A DNA stretch of 64,000 nt, from NCBI GenBank assembly GCA_027318585.1, contig DAHVOW010000007.1, positions 1 to 64,000 of the forward strand, given 5' to 3'. Shown here in pieces: positions 18,115 through 26,850 of this stretch. Source of the stretch: Methanobacteriaceae archaeon. Lineage in GTDB: Archaea; Methanobacteriota; Methanobacteria; Methanobacteriales; Methanobacteriaceae. Positions within the stretch are counted from its first letter, which is position 1, and every line of letters starts with the position of its first letter. The notes under the pieces were generated by a model. The model was not told the DNA's origin, did no database searches, and was given only the letters and a program-made list of their open reading frames with translations. Both the position numbers and the translations under genes were made by a program.

Positions 18115-18957
18115 TCACTGCTTCAACTTACTCTCCACGATATGGGCATCTTCCTTGCACCGTTCTTTGATGATGTTACCGATACTTTTTTCCAGCATGT
18201 GGGGGTTGATGGAAACCCAGATGTTGGCTTGAGGGTTATTATAAACGGGTTTTACGTCTAAAACTCCGTCTGCATCGTTTAAAGCATCTATTGAACACTC
18301 TACTTCATCATGTACAGCAATAAGCATTTCTGCAGTGCTCCAGTTGGTCATTTTCTTGGCAATATCTATTTTGTCAATTTCACCCTCAATTCGACTGTTG
18401 ATGTAAGAATAGAGGGGCAAAATTACAATGGCCACGGCCAAACCGGCGATGGTGGTGATTAACGCAATATATATACCTTCCGCCATGGCAGTGGGATTGG
18501 CGTCCACCCCCAAAGCCTTAAAAGTGTACCACATTCCAATTACTGTACCAATCAGGCCCAGTAAAGGAGCGATCTCGATAATGGTGCGTATAGTGTCCAG
18601 ACCCTTGGTCATGCGGCCCATTTCCACTATGAAAACACGTTCCATGGCATCTTCGACTTCACTCCGGTTTCGGTATCCAATTTTCAAGGCTTCCGCCACG
18701 ATACGTGAGACCGGATTTTGAAATCGTCCAATTTCACGCAGAGATTCCAAAGATCCTCCCTTTTCCATGGACTGGTTAACCACACCCATTATTTGGGGTA
18801 GTTCTACTCGGGAAATCTTACGTAAGTAATAGATCTTTTCTAGAGAATAAAAAATACCATAAATCCCTATGATGGTGATTATATAGGTTATTATGCCTCC
18901 GCTCTTGAACATCTCCAGAATAGTGTTGATTCCGCCACTGAAAAATTCGTATATCAT
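18115..18957 (-). CDS. MotA/TolQ/ExbB proton-channel family protein
   Basis: Membrane channel subunit with three hydrophobic segments (about 23-41, 128-150, 162-188) and the family signature IIEIAPLLGLIGTVIGM (about 126). The cytoplasmic loop is between segments 1 and 2. The C-terminal 75 residues are soluble and longer than in ExbB. It overlaps rnhB by 4 nt and is followed by the ExbD-like gene, so the pair is co-expressed with RNase HII and the MreB-like gene. Confidence 0.9.
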   Translation of the reverse strand: MIYEFFSGGINTILEMFKSGGIITYIITIIGIYGIFYSLEKIYYLRKISRVELPQIMGVVNQSMEKGGSLESLREIGRFQNPVSRIVAEALKIGYRNRSEVEDAMERVFIVEMGRMTKGLDTIRTIIEIAPLLGLIGTVIGMWYTFKALGVDANPTAMAEGIYIALITTIAGLAVAIVILPLYSYINSRIEGEIDKIDIAKKMTNWSTAEMLIAVHDEVECSIDALNDADGVLDVKPVYNNPQANIWVSINPHMLEKSIGNIIKERCKEDAHIVESKLKQ

Positions 18958-19571
18958 TCTTTCCCCCTCAGTTTCTCCACCGTGGCCCAGGAGCGGCGGA
19001 CGAAGTCGGGCAGATCCTGGAAGGATGTTTCTTTCAGGAATTTTATGGTGCGGGGGTCACTGGGATATCCGGATCCAATGTCTTGATATTCATTACGGAT
19101 CCGGTGAATTTCTAGGTCCCTTTCTACCTTGGCTACAATGGAAGATGCCGCAACTAGGGGGTACCGATCGTCAGCTTTATGTTCGGCAATTACCGTTGTG
19201 CCGGGATTAACTTCTTCCAGTTCCCTGGATAATCTCTCCGGTTTTACATCCATGGAATCAACCAGGCAAGTATGGGGTTTGGCAGCGTTGATTATCTGAT
19301 TCATACCGATCTTTTCGATTTGATTCAGATTCACATTCCGGGAACGTAGTAAATCTATGTCCTGGGCTGTTATTTTGACCACATGACATTCAGCTATTTT
19401 TTTTATCTTCCGGGACAAGACCACTCTTTTTTTAGGAGCCACCTTTTTAGAGTCTTTAAGGCCTAATCTTTCCAGGAATCGAACCCGATCCTCTTCAATA
19501 GCAACTCCACATAGTACCAGGGGCCCAATTACGGATCCACGTCCTGCTTCATCGATTCCGAGTAGTTTCAT
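18954..19571 (-). CDS. rnhB: Ribonuclease HII
   Basis: Cleaves RNA in RNA/DNA hybrids and at single ribonucleotides. The active-site motif LGIDEAGRGSVIGPLV is at residues 4-19 (D and E catalytic), LVDSMDVKPE carries the third acidic residue, and VAASSIVAKVERDLEI and GSGYPSDPRT complete the family pattern. 205 residues is normal for archaea. The MreB-like gene precedes it by 11 nt. Confidence 0.96.
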   Translation of the reverse strand: MKLLGIDEAGRGSVIGPLVLCGVAIEEDRVRFLERLGLKDSKKVAPKKRVVLSRKIKKIAECHVVKITAQDIDLLRSRNVNLNQIEKIGMNQIINAAKPHTCLVDSMDVKPERLSRELEEVNPGTTVIAEHKADDRYPLVAASSIVAKVERDLEIHRIRNEYQDIGSGYPSDPRTIKFLKETSFQDLPDFVRRSWATVEKLRGKE

Positions 19572-19582
19572 TTGTTTGGTGC

Positions 19583-20659
19583 TTATTTCATTGCTTTTAA
19601 TCTCACTTCTGGTTCCAGTGCTCGTGGTTCGGCTGCCACTATGGCTGCTCCCTTGGCCACCACAGTCATGGGGTCATCAGAAATTTCTACTGGAACACCA
19701 ACTTCCTCATATATCCGTTCTTTAAGACCGTACAGTTGGGAAGTACCTCCTACTACAATGGTTTTGTTGTAGACTCCAGAAATTAGTTCGGGGGACATTC
19801 TCTCCAGCACACGTGATAATGCACCAATTAATTGTATGATAATAGGTTCCGAAGCGTCAGCTACAAGATTAGAGTCAATTTCAACCTTTTCAGGTTTGTT
19901 GGTTTCCATGGATTTTCCAATAACAATAGTAGATTGTGGTTCCATTTCCGCATTACAGTGGACCATGCCCACTTCGATCTTGGCTTTTTCTGCTTCGTGT
20001 ATTCCAATTTCTACCTTGTAGAGGTCTTTTACTCTTTCAACGATGTTATTGTCCACGTCGTCACCACCGCTGCGGATGGTCTCGATATCGGTGATTCCAC
20101 CCAGTGAAATAACCACGATATCACTGGAACCTGCCCCTAAGTCAATTACCATGGTACCGGAGGCTTCGGCTATGGGTAAACCAGCTCCGATAGCTGCTGA
20201 AAGCCCTTCACTGATTACCAAAACATAATTGGCACCTGCTTTGATTCCAATATCTTCCACGGCCTTTTTTTCAACCTCCGATGCATCACCAGGAATTCCA
20301 ATCACTATCCGGTCAATACTTTCCGGGCTCTCTCCTGAGCCCTGATTCATAGCGTAAACCAGCAGTGCTTCGGCTTGGGCAATACTTTCTACCACACCTT
20401 TCCTGAGGGGACGAACTGCTATGATATCTTCTGGTGTCCTACCTAACATTGCTTTAGCTTCATCTCCTACTGCCAGTACGTAAGAAGGTTCCTCCTTTTT
20501 AACAGCTACTACAGATGGAATTTTGTATAAATCGAATTTATCTCCGGAAGGCTTTGCTACTACGGTGTTAAGAGTCCCTAAATCAATACCCAGGGTATTG
20601 GACAGGGGTTGTTTCTTAGCATCTTCTTCTTCATCCTTATTTTTTAAAAAATCAAACAT
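19583..20659 (-). CDS. MreB/Hsp70-like actin-fold ATPase
   Basis: A 358-residue actin-superfamily ATPase. Phosphate loop 1 is LGIDLGTLNTVVAK (about 24), phosphate loop 2 is VIDLGAGSSDIVVISLGG (about 170), and the adenosine motif is VVGGTSQLYGL (about 311). Overall it fits the MreB-like proteins of pseudomurein-walled methanogens better than Hsp70, as there is no substrate domain. The N-terminus MFDFLKNK is amphipathic and could touch membrane. The neighbours ExbB/ExbD suggest a cell-envelope or morphology role. Confidence 0.85.
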   Translation of the reverse strand: MFDFLKNKDEEEDAKKQPLSNTLGIDLGTLNTVVAKPSGDKFDLYKIPSVVAVKKEEPSYVLAVGDEAKAMLGRTPEDIIAVRPLRKGVVESIAQAEALLVYAMNQGSGESPESIDRIVIGIPGDASEVEKKAVEDIGIKAGANYVLVISEGLSAAIGAGLPIAEASGTMVIDLGAGSSDIVVISLGGITDIETIRSGGDDVDNNIVERVKDLYKVEIGIHEAEKAKIEVGMVHCNAEMEPQSTIVIGKSMETNKPEKVEIDSNLVADASEPIIIQLIGALSRVLERMSPELISGVYNKTIVVGGTSQLYGLKERIYEEVGVPVEISDDPMTVVAKGAAIVAAEPRALEPEVRLKAMK

Positions 20660-20662
20660 GTA

Positions 20663-21292
20663 TTAATCCTCCTTCAAAATTTTATTAAAGTCTATTACAA
20701 ATAAACGATTTTTCTTGGCTATTTTCTTAATTTTGGAAATTTGATCTAGGGGAGCAGATATTAAAAGGGTGGACAAGGCCACATCTGCCATCTTAAATAA
20801 TGGATCAATGGTATTTCGTACTAGGGTTGGTAGTTTGTCGGTTATGTACACATCGGTCTCAATAAATCCGGTGGTCTGATCTTCGATCAGGAAAGAAAGG
20901 TTCATATGTTCCTTTTCACAATCTCCCACGAATTTTTTTATTTTATTATCTGGTCCTACAGCTAAAAAAAGATTAGGTTCGTTCTTAACGTAATATGGGG
21001 CTATTTTTAGATAAGCACCACCATTTTCTTTACAAATCAAACTTAAATCTCTTATTTTATTTATATCCCCGTAGAGCATAATTAAATCAAATTTTTTGGT
21101 AACAAATGATTCTTTAGTGGTTACATGCTCTCGGCAGAGCACCTCCACACGATCTTTGTCCATTATAGCTGCATAAGCTACATTGTTCACCATTTCCTCA
21201 TTCCCGGCAATTACACACCATATTTCATCCGAATCCTGCACGGTAGAAACTTTGGCCGCTCTTCTGAGGATTTTAATTTTATTCTCTATCAT
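20663..21292 (-). CDS. Unknown protein upstream of the MreB-like gene
   Basis: A 209-residue soluble protein of a family I do not recognise. It alternates beta strands and helices (EIWCVIAGNEEMVNNVAYAAI, DLIMLYGDINKIRDLSLI), with no signal peptide or membrane segment. The C-terminus ends FVIDFNKILKED. It starts the minus-strand operon and is followed after 3 nt by the MreB-like gene, so it could be an accessory of that filament or of the cell envelope. Confidence 0.7.
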   Translation of the reverse strand: MIENKIKILRRAAKVSTVQDSDEIWCVIAGNEEMVNNVAYAAIMDKDRVEVLCREHVTTKESFVTKKFDLIMLYGDINKIRDLSLICKENGGAYLKIAPYYVKNEPNLFLAVGPDNKIKKFVGDCEKEHMNLSFLIEDQTTGFIETDVYITDKLPTLVRNTIDPLFKMADVALSTLLISAPLDQISKIKKIAKKNRLFVIDFNKILKED

Positions 21293-21564
21293 TGATGTTT
21301 CACTTCTTAGCTTTCAGTTATCATCTTTATCTTAATATATTACTATCAAAGAAAATTCATGTATCAATCAAAACTTTCAAGATTATTTAATTTCCATAAT
21401 ATAAGTAGTGGTTAGTAAGTCATTAATTGTACAAGTGCACATCTATTTAAATTGTACCTGGTTATGAAATTATCCTTTTCACAAAAGATAAGCAAGTGAC
21501 CCACCACTGCAAATCCATAAATAGTACCATGGACATTCAGATATAAAAGAGGGATAATAAGTCA
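21293..21564. other. Divergent intergenic region
   Basis: About 270 bp between the unknown/MreB operon (minus) and the archaetidylserine decarboxylase gene (plus). An AT-rich TATA-like stretch for the minus operon lies at about 21332-21342, and CATAAATA at about 21507 may serve the plus gene. ATTGTAC occurs twice (about 21426 and 21451). No gene was seen. Confidence 0.4.
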
Positions 21565-22254
21565 TTGGATAGAAAAGCTGGTGATGATAAGAAAATGTTT
21601 ACAAAAGGAACTTTAAAAAAGGTGGGTATTTTATTAACTCTGGCTATTTTGCCTTTATTTTTTGGTTACACTATCATTACTTTTCTAATCCTAACTGCCA
21701 TTGCATTTGTTTTACAATTTTTCCGCGATCCCTCCCGAAAAACACCATCTGATCAGGGCTTAGTGCTTGCTCCAGCCGATGGAAGAGTTTTAAATGGAAA
21801 AATTGATACCATAAAAACCGTTCACTATGATGATCCCCTAATGAATTACGTCTTGGAAAAGGATCAAAGTGGGATCCTGGTTAGTACTTTCATGTCTGGT
21901 TTTGATGTACATGTTAATCGTGCCCCCATCTCGGGCCGGATATTGAAAACCAAATATTATCCTGGTAAATTTAAGATAGCCTCTGGAAGTCTTTGCACCG
22001 AAAATGAAAAGAATTTAATAGTAATAGATTCAGAATATGGAAAATTAGGGGTGATTCAAATTGCGGGCTTCGTAGCGAGACGTATAGTTCAGTATGTTGA
22101 TCAGGGTGATTGGGTTGAGTCTGGGGATCGATTGGGGATGATTAAATTCGGTTCCCGAGTGGATCTGATTCTTCCTGCAGAGAACTCAGAAATTTTGGTT
22201 AATGAAGGTGAAAAACCAAAAGCAGGAGAAACCATCATTGCTAGAATGTTTTAG
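21565..22254 (+). CDS. asd: Archaetidylserine decarboxylase
   Basis: Pyruvoyl-dependent decarboxylase that turns archaetidylserine to archaetidylethanolamine at the membrane. Two N-terminal hydrophobic segments (about 18-52) are followed by LAPADGRV, FMSGFDVHVNRAP and the self-cleavage site KFGSRVDL (G196-S197), which matches the short Psd type. The TTG at 21565 is listed; ATG at 21595 with GGTGAT upstream is an alternative. The serine lipid synthase gene lies 105 nt downstream, giving a two-step lipid pathway. Confidence 0.92.
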   Translation: MDRKAGDDKKMFTKGTLKKVGILLTLAILPLFFGYTIITFLILTAIAFVLQFFRDPSRKTPSDQGLVLAPADGRVLNGKIDTIKTVHYDDPLMNYVLEKDQSGILVSTFMSGFDVHVNRAPISGRILKTKYYPGKFKIASGSLCTENEKNLIVIDSEYGKLGVIQIAGFVARRIVQYVDQGDWVESGDRLGMIKFGSRVDLILPAENSEILVNEGEKPKAGETIIARMF

Positions 22255-22359
22255 TAAGTTAAAACATTTAAAAACGAATTTTAGTTAATAAAAATCTTTA
22301 AATAAAAACCACTTTATAAATAATAATTTGTATTATAATAATATCGGAGTTTTTTTAAA

Positions 22360-23082
22360 ATGCATATTAAAGAATATTTGGCTGCGCCAGATTTAGTATC
22401 ACTTTTAAACGCATCAGCTGGATTTTTGTCAATTTTAATGCTTTTAAACGGTAATTATGTATTTTCAGCGCAATTAATGCTTTTTGCAGTTATATTCGAT
22501 TCCCTTGACGGATGGGTGGCCAGGAAGACAAAACGGGATGATCAATTTGGTTTTGGAAAAAATATTGATTCACTTTCTGATGTAATTTCATTTGGTGTGG
22601 CTCCGGGAATGTTTTTAAGTGTTGCCTCTTCAAGCATGTTTTTACCATACATTAATATAGTAGTAGGGCTGTTAATTGTTATATGTGGGATATTAAGACT
22701 CTCCAGGTTCAACGTACTCACTAATGACAACCATATAATTGTAAGGGATAAATTTGTAGGACTTCCCATTCCAACTACTGCCATGGTGTTGGGATCCTTT
22801 TATCTCTCAGGAATTTTCAGTGCTAACCTGGCACTCCTCATCATGGTGGTGATAGCGGTACTTATGATAAGCACCATTGAGTATCCAAAATTTAAAGGTA
22901 TCAAGTACGTGGTGATAGGCGGTTTGTTGATCATTGCTTCATGTTTGCCTCAAGGAATTATGTCCTTAATTGCCTATCTTCCCGCAAAGCTTTTATTAGT
23001 CTTCACATTAATATATGTAATAACAGTGCCCCTAATGGAATTATACGGCAAACTTCTAAGAAGTGGTCCACATGTTAGATAA
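22360..23082 (+). CDS. Archaetidylserine synthase (CDP-alcohol phosphatidyltransferase)
   Basis: Transfers archaetidyl from CDP-archaeol to serine. The catalytic motif D-x2-DG-x2-AR...G-x3-D-x3-D is present in FDSLDGWVARK...GKNIDSLSDV (about 46-72). Six or so hydrophobic segments follow. 240 residues is normal. It overlaps the next gene by 11 nt and sits downstream of the matching decarboxylase. Confidence 0.92.
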   Translation: MHIKEYLAAPDLVSLLNASAGFLSILMLLNGNYVFSAQLMLFAVIFDSLDGWVARKTKRDDQFGFGKNIDSLSDVISFGVAPGMFLSVASSSMFLPYINIVVGLLIVICGILRLSRFNVLTNDNHIIVRDKFVGLPIPTTAMVLGSFYLSGIFSANLALLIMVVIAVLMISTIEYPKFKGIKYVVIGGLLIIASCLPQGIMSLIAYLPAKLLLVFTLIYVITVPLMELYGKLLRSGPHVR

Positions 23083-24409
23083 AATCTTGGGAAAAAAAGA
23101 TAAGGATAAGAAAGATGTCCCCGATCTTCGCAAGGAAGATACTAAATCTGACCCGAACATCGGCGGACGTATTAAGGGCGCGGTATCTAAGGCCACAGAC
23201 AAGTCTAAGGAGAAGGTTTCTCCTAATAATAACGGCCTTAAAAAGCCAGAAAGCAATGATTCTAAGAAAGAAGCAGTTTCTAAGAAAATGCCAAGGCCTA
23301 TACCTAAACCGCGCAAAAAATCGGATGAAAAACCTAAATTAAAGCCTCCAAAAGAGCCAAAAAAGAAACCTGGTGGTTTAAGCAGCGGATTCGGTAGAAA
23401 AGGGTCTGATGATGATCAAAGAACTCTGGTTGGTGCGGCAGTATTTAGTATTATTTTGATAGTTTTGGTAGGTGCAGGTTATTACTTTTTGGTATATCAA
23501 CCATATCAGGAAACCCTGGGTTCAGCCAAGCAAACTAAATTAAACGAGGTTAATGCCTACTTCAAAGGCCCTTTAGCTTTAGACCCGCAAAAACAGTCTT
23601 TAACAGCAGAAATTGATGGTGCACAGACACCGGAACAAGCTTTAGCTGTTGATGTTTTAACGCCAGCAACTGCGGCCTGGAGACAATATCAGAGTCAGGA
23701 GATTAATGCCCAGAAGGATCCTTATGGAAGGGTGATGATAACCTACTCGGCCAATGGTCAGAAGGACCTGATAATGAAGGTTGCCGACGCTCAGACCATT
23801 GTTAATGAAGCTGATGCCAGTGTACTGGCCAATATGGTTATTGAAACTCCAGATACAGTGGCCGTACCCATAATAATAACTCGACTGCAAGCTGCCGGTG
23901 GTCTGGTTAACGTAGGTGACAGTGTGGATGTATATCTGAGAACCACCGCCACCAATGAAACCAACCAGACAGCTGCCCAAACCACGAACACCACTTCACC
24001 AAATATCAGTGGAGCAACGGTTCTGGCTATACTACGGGCAGTGGACAGTGGAGCTGTCGATGCTAATTTAAAGAATGCACAAGAAGTGGCTATAAATCAA
24101 GTTACCATGGGTAATTCTCGCACCACATCCACCACTACCGATGTTGAGCAACTCCTTAGGGCATCTGCATCCGGTACCTGGGATAGTTCCACAGTATCGT
24201 CTATGCTGAATGCCTACGGTTGGAAGTTATCCGACTTTGAACGAGCATCAAACCTGGGAGAGCTTGATGTTAAATATCTGATATTGCTGGAAGTGCCCCG
24301 CGAGGATGCTTTGTTCCTGATGCAAAACCAGGACAGTATTGCCCTGACTGTGTCTACCCAGAAAGCTCCACAGTGGATGATTCAGGAGTTAAAATCCATT
24401 TACGCCTGA
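23072..24409 (+). CDS. DUF515-type membrane-anchored protein
   Basis: A 445-residue protein with a very basic N-terminal cytoplasmic tail rich in Lys and Pro (about 1-115), one transmembrane segment (about 125-150, VGAAVFSIILIVLVGAGYYFLVY), then a large Thr/Asn-rich extracellular part with several N-x-T sites. I take it as the methanobacterial DUF515 family, of unknown function. The ATG at 23072 lies inside the end of the lipid synthase gene; a GTG 9 nt earlier is possible. It precedes a secreted protein and a sortase. Confidence 0.75.
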   Translation: MLDKILGKKDKDKKDVPDLRKEDTKSDPNIGGRIKGAVSKATDKSKEKVSPNNNGLKKPESNDSKKEAVSKKMPRPIPKPRKKSDEKPKLKPPKEPKKKPGGLSSGFGRKGSDDDQRTLVGAAVFSIILIVLVGAGYYFLVYQPYQETLGSAKQTKLNEVNAYFKGPLALDPQKQSLTAEIDGAQTPEQALAVDVLTPATAAWRQYQSQEINAQKDPYGRVMITYSANGQKDLIMKVADAQTIVNEADASVLANMVIETPDTVAVPIIITRLQAAGGLVNVGDSVDVYLRTTATNETNQTAAQTTNTTSPNISGATVLAILRAVDSGAVDANLKNAQEVAINQVTMGNSRTTSTTTDVEQLLRASASGTWDSSTVSSMLNAYGWKLSDFERASNLGELDVKYLILLEVPREDALFLMQNQDSIALTVSTQKAPQWMIQELKSIYA

Positions 24410-24455
24410 TTGGTGAATAAGGAAACATGTTAATAACCAAACAAGGAGCTAAAAC

Positions 24456-25373
24456 ATGATGAAAAAAGCAATTTTGGCTTTGGCTTTCCTTTTCACCTTT
24501 TCCATTTTCCTGGGTGCATCATGGGCAGCTACTGACCAGCAAGCCTGGGTTCAGGAAACTGACTCCAGCCTAAAATTCACATATATCGAAGCGATAATCC
24601 ACGTCAAGATCAAAAACAACAACGACCACGTGGAATATTTCAAAATAAGCCAGCAGTACTACCAAACCACCCCTCCCATTAACTGGACATTAAAGTGGAC
24701 CAGTCCAGCCGCGGTGAAGATGGCTAAATATATAAATACTGATGGAGACTATGGCTGGCCTATTCAAGCTGGACAAACCAAGGAAGTTTCATTTAAGGTA
24801 GTGGCCCAAAGTCCCAGTGGCGGCTCATTGGCCATTGAGCCGGCTTACATTGTAAGAAATGGATCAATTCCCAATCAGTTCTGGCCTCTTCTTAACGAGC
24901 CGGGTTTAACTGCTACTTGGTTCTTCCCCAATGAAATCGAGTATTTGAATCCCAACCTGGATCTGCAGTTATGGCGTGGTAAAATATGTTTCTGGATCGA
25001 AAATGTTGACACCACCGGGCCCCGGGTACAGGGCATCGTAAGAGCACCTATAGTGCCTATCGATTCTAAACTCGTTTACAGCAATCCTAAAGTGACCTAC
25101 CTCGATGATGAACTCCCCTGGGCTGACACCGCTGCTTGGGATGTGACCTTATATCCCGGACAACAGAAGCATTATTCATACACTTACCAGTGGCCAGAAA
25201 ATGCTACCAGCTCTTCTACGGGTAAATACAAGTCACCATCGGTATCTACTAAGAGCAATGCTCAGAATACCACCACCGTGCCAACGGCCGGAACTGGTGT
25301 GCCCTATGCACTATTTGCCGTAGGGGCCATTATCGTGGGATCTGGAGTGGCCTACGCCAAGCTATTCCGATAA
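24456..25373 (+). CDS. Secreted protein with sortase-like C-terminal tail
   Basis: A 305-residue exported protein of unknown family. Residues 1-25 form a signal peptide (MMKKAILALAFLFTF...SWAA). The middle is a beta-rich ectodomain with many Trp and a few N-glycosylation sites. After a Ser/Thr/Asn-rich linker the tail reads VPTAGTGVP, a 20-residue hydrophobic segment and the basic end KLFR. Pro/Gly motif, membrane span and positive end is the layout of a sortase sorting signal. The sortase gene starts 37 nt downstream. Confidence 0.75.
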   Translation: MMKKAILALAFLFTFSIFLGASWAATDQQAWVQETDSSLKFTYIEAIIHVKIKNNNDHVEYFKISQQYYQTTPPINWTLKWTSPAAVKMAKYINTDGDYGWPIQAGQTKEVSFKVVAQSPSGGSLAIEPAYIVRNGSIPNQFWPLLNEPGLTATWFFPNEIEYLNPNLDLQLWRGKICFWIENVDTTGPRVQGIVRAPIVPIDSKLVYSNPKVTYLDDELPWADTAAWDVTLYPGQQKHYSYTYQWPENATSSSTGKYKSPSVSTKSNAQNTTTVPTAGTGVPYALFAVGAIIVGSGVAYAKLFR

Positions 25374-25410
25374 GTTCTTCCTAACCTAGGGAGGACTTAT
25401 ATTCCTGGCA

Positions 25411-26157
25411 GTGATATATCCAGTGTACAACATGAAAGTCTCTACCGTATTGGTAATCGCCGGGATGATTATCATTTCCCTTTACTTTTTAGTGGAAGTA
25501 AATTACTATTCTGGGATAACAAATAGTGAAGATAACAGTTCTGACACTCCCTACCTACTAATACCATCCATTGGGATAGAACAAAGCATTAACAACAAAT
25601 CAGTAGATTATGGGGTGTACCATGAGCCCCAATCCGCTCCGCCTGCCAGTGGAACCGTGGTTTTATTTGGTCATCGAACCCTTCATGGATCTCCTTTTTT
25701 GAAACTGGACCAACTTAAAACAGGCGATAATGTTACCCTGGCTTGGTATGGAGTCGGTAATGTGGAGTACCGGGTTATAAATTCCAGCATTGTATCGGCT
25801 GATTACCGCCTTTCCGTTGAACAGGGTAATGTATTGTTTTTGATCACCTGCTACCCCCTAGGTTCCACCAAGCAAAGGCTGGTGATAAAGGCCCAGGAGG
25901 AGCATATATATCCTTACCAGGCCCCGGGAGACACTCCTGATAACTCCCAGAAGTATTATGGTGTGGCCTTAATAGCAGGATTTTTCGCAGCCGGGATGGT
26001 CCTAAGTTTATTGTATCCGGATCAGGAAGAACGCTACATCCTGCTCCTATCTACGGTGGCTTTGACCATGTTTCTGGTCATGGGTTATCTGTTCCCCACC
26101 CCTGCGGTGGGTATTGAATCCCAGATTTCTAACATCAGTAATTATTTAGGTGTATGA
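25411..26157 (+). CDS. Sortase family transpeptidase
   Basis: Membrane-bound cysteine transpeptidase. After an N-terminal membrane segment (about 11-30) the sortase barrel has LLIPSIGIEQSI, the catalytic His in LFGHRTLHGSPF (about 86), the catalytic Cys in LFLITCYPLGS (about 149) and the Arg in KQRLVIKA. Two more membrane segments (about 190-206 and 213-233) follow, which is unusual. GTG at 25411 was used. GGGAGG at 25389-25394 is better placed for an in-frame ATA at 25399, and ATG at 25432 is also possible. Confidence 0.9.
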   Translation: MIYPVYNMKVSTVLVIAGMIIISLYFLVEVNYYSGITNSEDNSSDTPYLLIPSIGIEQSINNKSVDYGVYHEPQSAPPASGTVVLFGHRTLHGSPFLKLDQLKTGDNVTLAWYGVGNVEYRVINSSIVSADYRLSVEQGNVLFLITCYPLGSTKQRLVIKAQEEHIYPYQAPGDTPDNSQKYYGVALIAGFFAAGMVLSLLYPDQEERYILLLSTVALTMFLVMGYLFPTPAVGIESQISNISNYLGV

Positions 26158-26158
26158 T

Positions 26159-26533
26159 ATGTCGAGTGGAAAGGATGAAAAATATTTTAAAAACATTTCG
26201 CATCGGGAACGGGCTATTTTTGAAGGGGCCATAACCATGGGGGCTCTTTTCCACCAGTTCATAGGAACCCCGGTTAGTAAAGAAAGTGCCAAAGCACTCA
26301 AAAATGCTATTAAAGAGTCCATGGAGCTCCAACCCTGTATCGAGGAAGTTGATGTTCGAATTGATTTTGGGGATAGTTCTGGACTGGAAAATGAATATGC
26401 CTACGTATCGCTTACCGGGGAGATGCTGGATGTAAAGGTGGTGTCCAATTATCATGGTAAAAAGGCTGTTACCCGGATGCATTATATAGAGGAACTTAAA
26501 TATCCTTTAATGTACGTTGAAAGTATTTATTAA
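26159..26533 (+). CDS. mptD: Dihydroneopterin aldolase, archaeal MptD type
   Basis: Cleaves 7,8-dihydroneopterin in tetrahydromethanopterin synthesis. The 124-residue protein shows ERAIFEGAITMGALFHQFIGTPV, IEEVDVRIDFGD and YEYA-like strands followed by KAVTRMHYIEELKYPLMYVESI, a pattern I know from MptD (COG2098). The ATG at 26159 has AGGTG upstream; the frame is open from a GTG at 26150. It begins 1 nt after the sortase stop. Confidence 0.88.
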   Translation: MSSGKDEKYFKNISHRERAIFEGAITMGALFHQFIGTPVSKESAKALKNAIKESMELQPCIEEVDVRIDFGDSSGLENEYAYVSLTGEMLDVKVVSNYHGKKAVTRMHYIEELKYPLMYVESIY

Positions 26534-26640
26534 CCTTTAATTTTTCTTTGATTCAATTTATGGTGGTTTATTGGCTTTCTTAATCTCACGAAAGACAAGT
26601 TATTTAAAATATCATCTATAATAGAAAATTGGTTGATTTC

Positions 26641-26850
26641 ATGATTACCATAGACGAGAAGTTGTGCAAGGGGTGCAACATCTGCACCGAATTCTGTCCT
26701 CATCATGTTTACGAGGAATCAGAAAACCTGAACAAGAAGGGGGTGCATATCCCCGTTCCAGAAAATGAAGAACGCTGCACTAAATGTCAGGTTTGCTCTC
26801 TTTTATGTCCTGATCAGGCAATAAAGGTGGATGAAGAGGATGAAAACTGA
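26641..26850 (+). CDS. korD: 2-oxoglutarate:ferredoxin oxidoreductase subunit delta
   Basis: Two-cluster ferredoxin subunit of the Kor complex. Both [4Fe-4S] motifs are clear: CKGCNICTEFCP and CTKCQVCSLLCP. About 69 residues. GGTTGAT lies before the ATG at 26641. It overlaps korA by 11 nt, so the whole korDABC-sucC set is one operon. In Methanobacteriales the enzyme acts in the reductive direction, making 2-oxoglutarate for glutamate. Confidence 0.95.
   Translation: MITIDEKLCKGCNICTEFCPHHVYEESENLNKKGVHIPVPENEERCTKCQVCSLLCPDQAIKVDEEDEN

Noticed and set aside
19583..20659. DnaK for the actin-fold protein
   Set aside because: There is no substrate-binding domain, and the length and motifs match MreB-like proteins.
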